DNA from: Acidimicrobiales bacterium
GTDB lineage: Bacteria > Actinomycetota > Acidimicrobiia > Acidimicrobiales > JABEUL01
Assembly: GCA_013044465.1 (NCBI GenBank)
Contig: JABEUL010000186.1
Coordinates: forward strand, 1-17,012
Reading direction: 5' to 3'
Length of the DNA: 17,012 nucleotides
The position numbers and the translations under genes were made by a program. The stretch's first letter is position 1, and the number at the start of each line of letters is the position of its first letter. Below, piece by piece: positions 1 to 6,645 of this stretch. The notes beneath the pieces are model-generated. The model did no database searches, was not told where the DNA came from, and was given only the letters and a program-made list of their open reading frames with translations.

Positions 1-658
1 GACGAAAAGGTCGCGACCTCGCCTCAGCTAATATAAGGTTTCGGCTAAACCATCCGTAGAGAGGCAAAAGTGTCGGATGATTAGCTGAAGCTGCCGTCGA
101 CAGAAAAAGAGCATTAGGACGCAGAAGTTCAGTTACGGCCTTTCCCTTCACTTTATCCAAGGCGCCTAATTCAACATCTAAGTCGCTACGATGGAATATG
201 AGTGCCGCCCGTCCGTGTGGGAACCAATATGCCCATTCCTCCGTAAACCGATGGTCGTCAAAAGTAAATCCATACTGGTGGCGAATGCCGTTTAGAATTA
301 TGTCAATCTCGAATAGCGAAAGACGGTCATTTGGTGAACCCTCAAGTGCGAAGGAGCGCCTAGGAATCCCTCCGACTGGATTTCCAGATCTAAATGAGTG
401 CAGTACGTGAGACCGCATGTCATCCATTGCTCGAAGGAGGTTAGTTTTTCCAGACGCATTTGCGCCAAAAGCACCAGCAACTGGAAGTACACCTACGGGC
501 TGACCTCGGTCCTTCCACGCAGCATATCGCACTACTTCCTTGTTGGCCATGGCGCTAGCCAGCAGCGAAAAGTGGACCTCATCTCGAAATGATCGGACAT
601 TCTCACCCCTAAAGTTCAGGAGGATTGAAGCTTGATAATCGCCTTCCACAGCATTCAT
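1..658 (-). CDS. AAA family ATPase (AAA_15/AAA_21, RloA/AbiLi-like), C-terminus beyond window edge
   Basis: The frame is open from an ATG at 656-658 to the window edge, giving 219 residues with no stop; an in-frame TAG lies just upstream. The N-terminus carries the family signature: a beta strand ILLNFRGENVRSFRDEVHFS (residues 12-31), then a Walker A loop GAFGANASGKTNLL (around residues 63-76), followed by RAMDDMRSHV. In AAA_15/AAA_21 proteins an 'NFRSF.d.v.fsl' strand precedes the P-loop in just this way. Such ATPases are found as RloA, AbiLi or AriA-like components of abortive-infection or other anti-phage modules, often with a second gene downstream, which here would lie outside the window. 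The Walker B and sensor regions are not visible. No strong ribosome-binding site precedes the ATG, so a slightly later start is possible. The ATPase family is clear; the defence role is inference from relatives. Confidence 0.85.
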   Translation of the reverse strand, partial: MNAVEGDYQASILLNFRGENVRSFRDEVHFSLLASAMANKEVVRYAAWKDRGQPVGVLPVAGAFGANASGKTNLLRAMDDMRSHVLHSFRSGNPVGGIPRRSFALEGSPNDRLSLFEIDIILNGIRHQYGFTFDDHRFTEEWAYWFPHGRAALIFHRSDLDVELGALDKVKGKAVTELLRPNALFLSTAASANHPTLLPLYGWFSRNLILAEARSRPFR

Positions 659-761
659 ATATAGAATATTACCAGAAATCCGTAAAAAATGCCACTAGAT
701 TTGCTTATTTATGACATTCTACTGCTACCTCCACCCCTCAAATAAGGAAGTGTCCAACATA
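659..761. promoter_or_regulatory. Divergent intergenic region between the AAA ATPase and the HicA-like gene
   Basis: These roughly 100 bases separate two divergently read genes and must hold both promoters. The stretch is AT-rich. I see no convincing -35/-10 pair or strong dyad. A Shine-Dalgarno-like AAGGAAG at 744-750 serves the rightward gene. Confidence 0.3.
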
Positions 762-917
762 ATGCACCTAATAGATTTAACTGATTTTTTAGAATATGCA
801 AGATCAAACGGCTGGGAAGAAGGCAGTAATAGTACAGGTTTCATTCGATTGAAATGTAAATCCGGAGAGCACTTAAACTGGTTAGATTACACACCATCTG
901 ATCCTAGATATTTTTAA
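762..917 (+). CDS. Small HicA-like protein, literal frame ending early at 917
   Basis: The literal frame gives 51 residues from an ATG at 762, preceded by AAGGAAG at a spacing of about 11. An upstream ATG at 711 is in frame but has no ribosome-binding site. The sequence holds NGW (residues 17-19), a strand GFIRLKCKSG (26-35) and TPSDPR (44-49). That order, 'G-W ... GhirlthpsG ... TPSD.R', recalls the short HicA-like (dsRBD-fold) proteins of actinobacteria and phages, which normally run on for another helix after TPSDpR. Here the frame stops two codons later, at TAA 915-917, directly after a run of five T. The usual HicA catalytic histidine (GSHH) is not present. Family assignment is tentative; the alternative is an unrelated small orphan protein. 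Confidence 0.55.
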   Translation: MHLIDLTDFLEYARSNGWEEGSNSTGFIRLKCKSGEHLNWLDYTPSDPRYF

Positions 918-981
918 ATCAAACAATGCAGTTAAGGCGTATACGCAATGGAAAGGAAAGAGCAAATGCAAGGTGAAATGA
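909..981 (+). other. Frame-shifted continuation of the HicA-like gene, ending in an ATGA overlap
   Basis: If one T of the run at 911-915 is skipped, the frame continues as YFKSNNAVKAYTQWKGKSKC and ends at a TGA (979-981). That TGA overlaps the ATG at 978-980 of the next gene as ATGA. This restores the C-terminal helix expected for the family and gives perfect translational coupling. Either the base call is wrong, the gene is broken, or ribosomes slip forward by one from UUU to UUU in front of the slow UAA codon. Confidence 0.5.
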
Positions 982-1337
982 TTTATGTAAGGTCATCATG
1001 GATAGTAGTAAATACGCTACGTGAAGGAAACGAACTTTCATTAGTAGATCATTTAGATGGCCTGATGGACAATCTTGTTAAAGCAACAGGAACTAATCCA
1101 TCGATTGATTTAGATATACCAACCGGCAAAGTTAATCTATATTTATCCGTTAAGGCGAAGACCTTAGTGGAAGCTATCGAAAAAGCAAATAATATCCTAG
1201 AAACGGCAATAGCTGAATCAGGGGGAATAGTTATTGATAGTTCTAGTCAAACCAGAAAACCAAAACAGCCTTCATATGTCCAAACTGGTTTAAGTGCCTC
1301 TACCAAGAATTTTGAGCACAATTTAATTGCAGTCTGA
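978..1337 (+). CDS. Hypothetical protein, 119 residues, probably paired with the HicA-like gene
   Basis: The family is not recognised. I chose the ATG at 978 because it overlaps the frame-corrected stop of the preceding gene as ATGA, and it is preceded by AAGGTGA. An upstream in-frame ATG at 948 would add ten mostly charged or polar residues that look like readthrough of the neighbour's coding sequence. The protein starts with a beta strand (MIYVRSSWIVVNT). A second strand (GKVNLYLSVKA, about residues 50-60) is followed by a long amphipathic helix (TLVEAIEKANNILETAIAES), which suggests a small alpha/beta domain. The tail from about residue 90 is polar and probably disordered. The strand-then-helix order with 'lveAiekAn.il..ai' loosely recalls HicB antitoxins, but this is not enough for a call. 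Tight coupling suggests that the two products act together. Confidence 0.65.
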   Translation: MIYVRSSWIVVNTLREGNELSLVDHLDGLMDNLVKATGTNPSIDLDIPTGKVNLYLSVKAKTLVEAIEKANNILETAIAESGGIVIDSSSQTRKPKQPSYVQTGLSASTKNFEHNLIAV

Positions 1338-1623
1338 ATTCTCTCGGATTGGACGCATCGAGCAAGTCCGCACTCTAAATATGGCAACTTGCCAAATTAA
1401 TTAGATACAAAGTGGTCTTAAGTTAAGCGTAGAAAACGTGGATTATTGAACCATTGATCTCGGCAAAGACTGAATCCGTAGATACTTTTTAAAAAAGCTT
1501 CTAGCCTGATTGTCACCGCTACGAAACTCTCTCGAGCCAACTGTCAATTGTCAGATTATCCATTAAGGCGAAGCCTATAGTGGCTCAAATTGGTTTCAAA
1601 TATATATCGCCGATTGCTTCTGC
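1338..1623. other. Intergenic stretch with nothing recognised
   Basis: About 290 AT-rich bases lie between the convergent ends of the 119-residue gene and the M48 gene. It contains an A/T run (1488-1498) and a short AGGC-GAA-GCCT dyad near 1565-1575 that is too small to call a terminator. No coding frame is visible. Confidence 0.4.
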
Positions 1624-2748
1624 TTAGAGATCCTCTTCAAATAAACTTGGGTCCCCTTCGTCTCTATCTTTTACGTCCAGCCAACCGGAAATCTTCTCTA
1701 AAATTGTCTGGATTCCAGTTCCTGCCTTATCAACTGCTGAGGTGAATTGGCTTTTATAGTGCTGGAAAGCAGTATTGAACTCATTGGATGGGGCTGTGTC
1801 GTGACCTCGTCTTACATAAGAGCCGGAGCGAATCCGGTCAAACTCCCCTGAGGAAACCCAACTCACTAGTTCCCTAACCCGTCTAACTGGGAAGGGGTGA
1901 GTTGCACCAATTTCTTGGCCAAATCTCGACCATCTCTTCATTAGGTCTTCTTCTTCGTCATACTCAGTTGCCTGGCTAATAAAGGCTTCCAAGTTCATGT
2001 CTTTGACAGGACCTCCGGCAATTCTCATCAATGTTTTACAAACAACTAGTGGGTCATCTACTACCAAAGCAGCTGCTCTATCGGCCGTTAGCTCGGCTGC
2101 CCTCGACCACTCGAGCAGGGCATAATAGATAGCATTAAGGGGAATCCTCGCAAGTGGTTGACCTCTTAATATCCCAGTGAGCATCATGCGCATTAATTCC
2201 ATTGCAGTGCTCAAACTCACATGTTCTGCCAGGACATGGCCCATTTCATGACCAAGCACTGAGAGAAGCTCATTTTCTTCATAGTCCGTGACTATGCTTG
2301 ACATTAAAAGAGTTGTGGGTTCTTTCGCTCCTATAGTCATTGCATTTCCAACCGGAAACTGGGTTACATAAAGAGTTGGTATCTTTTCAACATCAAGTAT
2401 TTCAGCGCTTCTTTTTTGGAGGAGAAAGACCGCTGGGAGCTGGGCCGAGTCGATCCTGACTGCCTGTCCAAGGAGAATTTGCCTTAATCTTCGCTCGTAA
2501 GTCCATTCTGAAAGCCGCTTTACCACTGTGTCGAGCATGGGAACTGATTTAATTGCCGCCGCCGCTGCCCTGTCTGCTGGATGGCTGAAGCTTAGAGCGC
2601 TAATCTCCTCATATTTAACCTGGGGCGCTACCTTGACAATTTCTTTCGAATTTCCATCCATCCCCTTACCATACACCCGCAAAGAATTTAAAGTACTGGA
2701 TAATTCACAATTGGATATGCAGGTGATTCTTGGACCACTCGATGCCAT
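1624..2748 (-). CDS. M48-family zinc metallopeptidase, soluble
   Basis: This 374-residue protein is a peptidase of the M48 (Ste24/HtpX) family. The zinc motif HEMGH is at residues 167-171 inside LLSVLGHEMGHVLAEH. The downstream glutamate ligand is in the AEL-TADRAA motif (E219), and the family's closing motif THPFPVRRVREL is at 283-294. It lacks the clear transmembrane helices of HtpX, so it is probably cytosolic or only peripherally membrane-bound. The C-terminal 70 residues, rich in charged residues and ending DEGDPSLFEEDL, are an appendage outside the peptidase core. The first 29 residues are unlike the rest; the ATG encoding residue 30 (2659-2661) could be the true start, although no well-spaced ribosome-binding site supports either. 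The substrate is unknown. It appears to be a single-gene transcript read toward the left. Confidence 0.9.
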   Translation of the reverse strand: MASSGPRITCISNCELSSTLNSLRVYGKGMDGNSKEIVKVAPQVKYEEISALSFSHPADRAAAAAIKSVPMLDTVVKRLSEWTYERRLRQILLGQAVRIDSAQLPAVFLLQKRSAEILDVEKIPTLYVTQFPVGNAMTIGAKEPTTLLMSSIVTDYEENELLSVLGHEMGHVLAEHVSLSTAMELMRMMLTGILRGQPLARIPLNAIYYALLEWSRAAELTADRAAALVVDDPLVVCKTLMRIAGGPVKDMNLEAFISQATEYDEEEDLMKRWSRFGQEIGATHPFPVRRVRELVSWVSSGEFDRIRSGSYVRRGHDTAPSNEFNTAFQHYKSQFTSAVDKAGTGIQTILEKISGWLDVKDRDEGDPSLFEEDL

Positions 2749-2760
2749 GTTGGCTAGATT

Positions 2761-3096
2761 TTAAAAGGCGTTGAGCTTAGGAATTAAAAACTTCCAACTG
2801 AGACATTGCATATCAAAAGGCGGCCCATAAAACCTCGACTGCCCGTGGATATTCCACTCTTTCATCACAATATATTGGGCCTCAGCAATCTGGATAAAAG
2901 GAGACTTTAGATTATTAAAGTAATAATTAATCTGGTGCCTGCAATTCCTGAATTATCTTTACGGCAATTGGGTCCCTAGATTCTTTTAAAGATTACATTT
3001 GGGGAAATTATCAAATTAATGGCTGCTGAGAAGGATAATTTTATCCCAAGAGCATTTAGGTTCACGTGATCCTCTCAATTTTAAAAATAGAGCCAT
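2761..3096 (-). pseudogene. Possible decayed short gene upstream of the M48 gene (weak)
   Basis: From an ATG at 3094-3096 to TAA at 2761-2763 one frame is interrupted by four TAA codons. Its last 63 codons (2764-2952) are open and read plausibly, for example QIAEAQYIVMKEWNIHGQS. Each TAA is one transition away from CAA. The stop density is only moderately below chance for such AT-rich DNA and no family is recognised. The rest of the 2749-3177 interval shows nothing. Confidence 0.2.
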
Positions 3097-3177
3097 CCAT
3101 AAGGTTGACTACAACTACTCCACCTTTTTACTAGTTTCAAAAAATGCAGTGTGTCAAATGTGCTACTTATATTATAT

Positions 3178-3423
3178 ATGCACATTGATCGAATCTCAGT
3201 CACTATGGACTCTTGGCTAAAAGAGTCTGTGCGTGATGCTTCCACTCGGGATGGTGTAAGTATCTCGACGTGGATCAGAGCTACGGCGTCTGAAAAGCTC
3301 AGTCGTGAACTACTTGGAGCCGCACTTGAAGTTTGGGAAGCCGAATCAACGCCGTTCTGTGACGTTGAACTTAAAAGAGCTGCCAAGACATTAGGCATTA
3401 GTCGCAGAGTCAAAACTTCCTAA
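3178..3423 (+). CDS. Ribbon-helix-helix (CopG-like) antitoxin-like protein, orphan
   Basis: The 81-residue product opens with the short strand DRISVTM (4-10), then helix SWLKESVRDASTRDG, then VSISTWIRATASEKLSREL. This is the strand-helix-helix plan of ribbon-helix-helix antitoxins, with the typical 'VSvStWir.a' turn between helices. The C-terminal half (EVWEAESTPFCDVELKRAAK) matches the 'eWEaeh.pft..El..a' tail seen in many actinobacterial antitoxins of PIN toxins. I take ATG 3178 as start because ribbon-helix-helix proteins begin a few residues before the strand; a GTG at 3151 would add nine hydrophobic residues that do not fit. No Shine-Dalgarno sequence is visible, so a leaderless message is possible. 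No toxin gene follows within 100 bases, so it is an orphan or has lost its partner. Confidence 0.7.
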   Translation: MHIDRISVTMDSWLKESVRDASTRDGVSISTWIRATASEKLSRELLGAALEVWEAESTPFCDVELKRAAKTLGISRRVKTS

Positions 3424-3529
3424 ATTACCGAGTCCTTAACAGTGGCCAGAAGAAAAGTTGAAGAATTGACTCGAAGTAATATAACCTTGTCACAAGCTCA
3501 ATTATTGCGGATATAGGTTAGGAACAAAG

Positions 3530-4678
3530 ATGTCAAAAATAGGTTCATTTATTAAAAAGATTCTTCTTGGACTTTGTGTTCCCATTCTCTTGGCAAGTTG
3601 TTCCAGCAATACGTCTAGCTCGACTTCTACAAGTTCAACCTTGGCCGTGCCTGATCATGTTGTCTGGCTCTGTAAACCTGGATTAGCTAATAATCCGTGC
3701 ACGTCTTCTCTGACAACCCGTATTAAATACGCCAACGGCACAACTAGCGTCAAAGAGTTCAGTGATGCTAGCAACCCTCCCATCGACTGCTTCTACGTCT
3801 ACCCCACCGTGAGTACTCAGAAAACCGGCAATGCGAACCTTACGATCGATCCGGCCGAAACCGGAGTAGCCGTAGCCCAGGCCTCTAGATTTTCCCAAGA
3901 TTGCAAAGTCTATGCTCCTATGTATAGACAGTTAACTGTTTCTTCTCTTCTGGGTCAGTCCACAACTAAAGCAATTGGAAGCCTCGGATACAGCGATGTT
4001 CTCGCGGCTTGGAAAACCTACCTTAGTGACTATAACCACGGACGTGGATTTGTGCTCATTGGGCACTCACAGGGATCCTTTGTCCTCACTCAACTTATCC
4101 AACAACAGATTGACAACAATCCCCAGGTAAGAAAACACTTAGTCTCTGCCCTGCTACTTGGTGGGAATATTAACGTGCCGATTGGGAAAGGTGTTGGCGG
4201 GACATTTAAAAATATCCCAGCTTGCACTTCGACTAGCCAGACTGGCTGTGTTATTGCATACTCAAGCTTTAGCCAAGAGCCGCCCTCAAATGCCGTTTTC
4301 GGCAGAACCACGAACGCGAATGATCAAGTTCTCTGTACCAATCCGGCGGCCCTTGGAGGTGGGAGCGCTACATTGAATCCCTACATGCCAACTCATGTCA
4401 CAGGGATTTTTGCTGGAATCAACATCCCTAATAGTGATCCAACCTTACCGTGGATAAACTATCCGGACAGTTTCACTGGTCAGTGCATGTATCAAAACGG
4501 GAGCTCATGGCTTCAGATAAGCCCATTAAATGGCTCTCCTATAGCCGCTCCACTCCTTAAAACCATCTCTTCGATACTAGGTCCCACATGGGGACTGCAT
4601 CTAATTGATGTCAACATCACACTTGGTGACATGACAAAAGATGTAGCTCTTGAATCAGCAGCTTATACGCACCAATAG
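3530..4678 (+). CDS. DUF3089 esterase/lipase-like secreted lipoprotein
   Basis: The 382-residue product is an alpha/beta-hydrolase of the DUF3089 type, common in actinobacteria. The N-terminus is a lipoprotein signal: basic MSKIGSFIKK, a hydrophobic stretch (11-20) and lipobox LLASC with the acylated cysteine at 24, followed by a Ser/Thr-rich linker (25-38). The nucleophile elbow is GHSQG (178-182, Ser180) after the strand GFVLI. DCFYVYPTVS (86-95) is the usual N-terminal motif of the family, and HLIDVNITLGD (357-367) probably supplies the catalytic His357. Several cysteines (48, 57, 87, 125, 231, 240, 269, 319) suggest disulphides outside the cytoplasm. AGGAA at 3520-3524 sits five bases before the ATG, so the start is well supported. 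The substrate is unknown; an ester or lipid in the envelope or environment is likely. It is a single gene facing a convergent neighbour. Confidence 0.88.
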   Translation: MSKIGSFIKKILLGLCVPILLASCSSNTSSSTSTSSTLAVPDHVVWLCKPGLANNPCTSSLTTRIKYANGTTSVKEFSDASNPPIDCFYVYPTVSTQKTGNANLTIDPAETGVAVAQASRFSQDCKVYAPMYRQLTVSSLLGQSTTKAIGSLGYSDVLAAWKTYLSDYNHGRGFVLIGHSQGSFVLTQLIQQQIDNNPQVRKHLVSALLLGGNINVPIGKGVGGTFKNIPACTSTSQTGCVIAYSSFSQEPPSNAVFGRTTNANDQVLCTNPAALGGGSATLNPYMPTHVTGIFAGINIPNSDPTLPWINYPDSFTGQCMYQNGSSWLQISPLNGSPIAAPLLKTISSILGPTWGLHLIDVNITLGDMTKDVALESAAYTHQ

Positions 4679-4687
4679 CTTTATGAA

Positions 4688-4709
4688 AGCTTGATTAAGT
4701 ATTCAAGCT
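4688..4709. terminator. Hairpin between convergent genes, likely bidirectional terminator
   Basis: AGCTTGA (4688-4694) and TCAAGCT (4703-4709) form a perfect 7-bp stem with an 8-base loop. It lies ten bases past the stop of the lipoprotein gene and ten before the stop of the convergent hydrolase gene. T-rich sequence follows only loosely on either strand, so termination strength is uncertain. Confidence 0.5.
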
Positions 4710-4719
4710 CAGTAGTAAA

Positions 4720-5271
4720 TTAATATTTCTCTACAAATTCCTTGTGGGTTATCACTTCGCTTTGGCGAGGAAATACCTTGTTTAAAAGTACGTCGTGCAC
4801 TTCAGCATCGGCGTCAGCACAGCAATCTTTTAATACCGTGAGTTTGAAATCTAAGTCAGCTGCTTGTCTCAAAGTAGAGAGCACTACTCCACTTGTGGCA
4901 ATTCCACAAAGAATCAGTGAATCCACATCCAAAGAACGTAAAACAAGATCTAAATCACTTCCAGCAAAGGCACTGACTCGTTTCTTGTTGATTAATATAT
5001 CGCCATCTCTATACCCGCACCTTGGATCTATCTCAACTACCTCGGAATCTGCTTTATACCCCGATGCAAGGGCAGAAAAGGTCTTATTCTTTGGACTTAT
5101 CTCTGAGCCATCTCCCCTAAATGCCACTCGAATGAATATCGGTATAATTTCATTTTGTCTAGCCGTCTCAAGTGCAGTTGAAATGTTTTCAAGCAAAGGA
5201 CCCATCGAGTCCTTGAAGCGATCAACAATGCCTTTTTGCACGTCCATTACAAGTAGTGCTTCTTTGCCCAC
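4720..5271 (-). CDS. Isochorismatase-fold (cysteine hydrolase family) protein lacking the catalytic Cys
   Basis: The 183-residue protein has the isochorismatase-like fold: ALLVMDVQKG at the N-terminus with the conserved Asp10, INKKRVSAFAGSDLD with the conserved Lys96 in the K-x-R-x-SAF motif, and ILCGIATSGVVLSTLRQAAD (120-139). In nicotinamidase and N-carbamoylsarcosine amidase relatives the nucleophilic Cys sits in the G-x-x-T-x-x-C-V motif; here Val129 takes that place. The tail (DADAEVHDVLLNKVFPRQSE) is typical of an actinobacterial subgroup. I take GTG 5269-5271 as start because a GGAGG (complement of 5280-5284) lies eight bases before it; the in-frame TTG at 5286 overlaps that GGAGG and has none of its own. 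It is 126 bp downstream of the thiolase gene on the same strand, so it may be a loose last member of that operon. Confidence 0.85.
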   Translation of the reverse strand: MGKEALLVMDVQKGIVDRFKDSMGPLLENISTALETARQNEIIPIFIRVAFRGDGSEISPKNKTFSALASGYKADSEVVEIDPRCGYRDGDILINKKRVSAFAGSDLDLVLRSLDVDSLILCGIATSGVVLSTLRQAADLDFKLTVLKDCCADADAEVHDVLLNKVFPRQSEVITHKEFVEKY

Positions 5272-5397
5272 TTTGAAATCCTCCAAATTAATTAGTTGCC
5301 AGTAATTGCAAGTATGACTAGGTAGGCAAACCGCTATTGCTAGCTTAGCTAATGCAAATAGGATTTGGTTTTATAAATTAATCTGTGAAATTTAAAC

Positions 5398-6630
5398 TCA
5401 GACTTTTAGAATGTGAATGCACCCTGCAGCTGGGCCTAGACCAATGAAGCCTCCTGCATTTTCACTTAAGGCAATCTTGGCACCTTCCACTTGTCTCTCC
5501 CCGGCCTCGCCTCTAAGCTGCCAAACCAACTCCACAATCTGGGCAAGCCCAGTGGCACCTATTGGGTGTCCTTTTGAGAGTAGTCCACCACTGGTATTTA
5601 CTGGAACTCGTCCACCCAATCTGGTAGCACCACTCCTGATAAGTTCTGGCCCTCCACCTTTTTCGCAAAGTCCGAGTTCTTCGTAGACAATTAGTTCAGC
5701 AGGTGCTGCAGCGTCGTGAAGCTCAACAACATTTAAATCACTTGGGCCAATGCCTGCTTTTTCATAAGCTGCCTTTGATGCTTGCTCGACTGTGTCATCT
5801 CCTGATCCGTCCCATCCCATACCTGATCTAAGCTCACTCCCTGCTATGAATACTTGCTTATTTATCCCTAACTGCCTAGCCTTCTCAGGTGAACACACTA
5901 CGGCACTAGCTGCTCCGTCTCCGATTGGTGAGCACATCAAAAGAGTCAGCGGCTTTGAAATTAATCTGCTCTCCAGAACGTCATCGACGCTTACTATGTC
6001 TCTGAACTGCGCATATGGGTTGAGCGAAGCGTGAAAGCGGTTCTTTTCGGCAACCATTGCAAAATCACGAGCAGTGGCACCACTTGCGTGCATATATGCC
6101 TGTGCTGCAATGGCGTAGATATCCATGAATCTAGAGTGGCCCTCTTTCTTCTCTCCCCCGGAGCTTTTCTCTTCTTTCTTCTCGGGCTTATCCATACCCA
6201 TCATTTTCATCATCTCTTTAGCCCACTCCATGTCAACAGCCGAGCCAATTGCCCTAAAGCTCATGGACTTGTCTTCATGGGTAAGTTTCTCAGCACCAAC
6301 TGCAATAACCAAGTCATACTGACCAGCAGCAACCGACATACACGCTAAGTGGAGTGCAGTTGAAGCTGAGGCACATGCGTTTTCCAGGTTATAAACAGGT
6401 ATATTTTTAAAACCTAAGTCCTGTAAAAATACCTGTCCTCGAATCATCTCTTGGCCTACGAGCATTCCAGCAGCAGCGTTTCCGAAAAACAGTGCTTGGA
6501 TCTGTGAATCATCCACTCCTGCATCTTTAATAGCTGCCTGAGCGGCCTCTTTGGCCAAAGTGCGAATCTTTGAATCGCTATGCTTGCCAAAGGTAGTCAT
6601 CCCGACACCTGCAATAATTGCTTCACCCAT
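5398..6630 (-). CDS. Thiolase-superfamily enzyme (SCP-x/lipid-transfer type)
   Basis: The 410-residue protein is thiolase-fold, of the SCP-x/lipid-transfer branch. The acyl-accepting cysteine is Cys86 in NLENACASAS, the first histidine motif is VVELHDAAAPAE (His305, in place of the HDCF of SCP-x), and the second is SKGHPIGATG (His355). The C-terminal segment is ENAGGFIGLGPAAG; the second catalytic cysteine of classical thiolases (C-x-GGG) is absent, as is common in this branch. A Lys/Glu-rich, low-complexity insert occupies about residues 147-166 after AKEMMKMMGM. A GGAGA seven bases before the ATG fixes the start. It would perform the thiolytic or retro-aldol cleavage that ends a beta-oxidation-like cycle. 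No DUF35/OB-fold partner, which often accompanies such enzymes, is next to it. It is the last tightly spaced gene of the operon, 15 bases after the ligase. Confidence 0.9.
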   Translation of the reverse strand: MGEAIIAGVGMTTFGKHSDSKIRTLAKEAAQAAIKDAGVDDSQIQALFFGNAAAGMLVGQEMIRGQVFLQDLGFKNIPVYNLENACASASTALHLACMSVAAGQYDLVIAVGAEKLTHEDKSMSFRAIGSAVDMEWAKEMMKMMGMDKPEKKEEKSSGGEKKEGHSRFMDIYAIAAQAYMHASGATARDFAMVAEKNRFHASLNPYAQFRDIVSVDDVLESRLISKPLTLLMCSPIGDGAASAVVCSPEKARQLGINKQVFIAGSELRSGMGWDGSGDDTVEQASKAAYEKAGIGPSDLNVVELHDAAAPAELIVYEELGLCEKGGGPELIRSGATRLGGRVPVNTSGGLLSKGHPIGATGLAQIVELVWQLRGEAGERQVEGAKIALSENAGGFIGLGPAAGCIHILKV

Positions 6631-6645
6631 TATTATTTCTCCTTT

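Noticed and set aside
198..592. Short plus- and minus-strand frames overlapping the left-edge ATPase
   Set aside because: They lie in other frames of a region where the minus-strand ATPase frame carries a clear Walker A loop and family signature.
3081..3413. 110-residue minus-strand frame opposite the ribbon-helix-helix gene
   Set aside because: It is antisense to a recognisable DNA-binding fold, Ser-rich in composition, and matches nothing.
4742..5305. 187-residue plus-strand frame antisense to the isochorismatase-like gene
   Set aside because: Its sequence is a Ser/Thr/Lys-rich mirror of the real gene, which has conserved family motifs on the other strand.
5417..6348. Several plus-strand frames inside the thiolase gene
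   Set aside because: They are antisense shadows; the minus strand carries all thiolase motifs.
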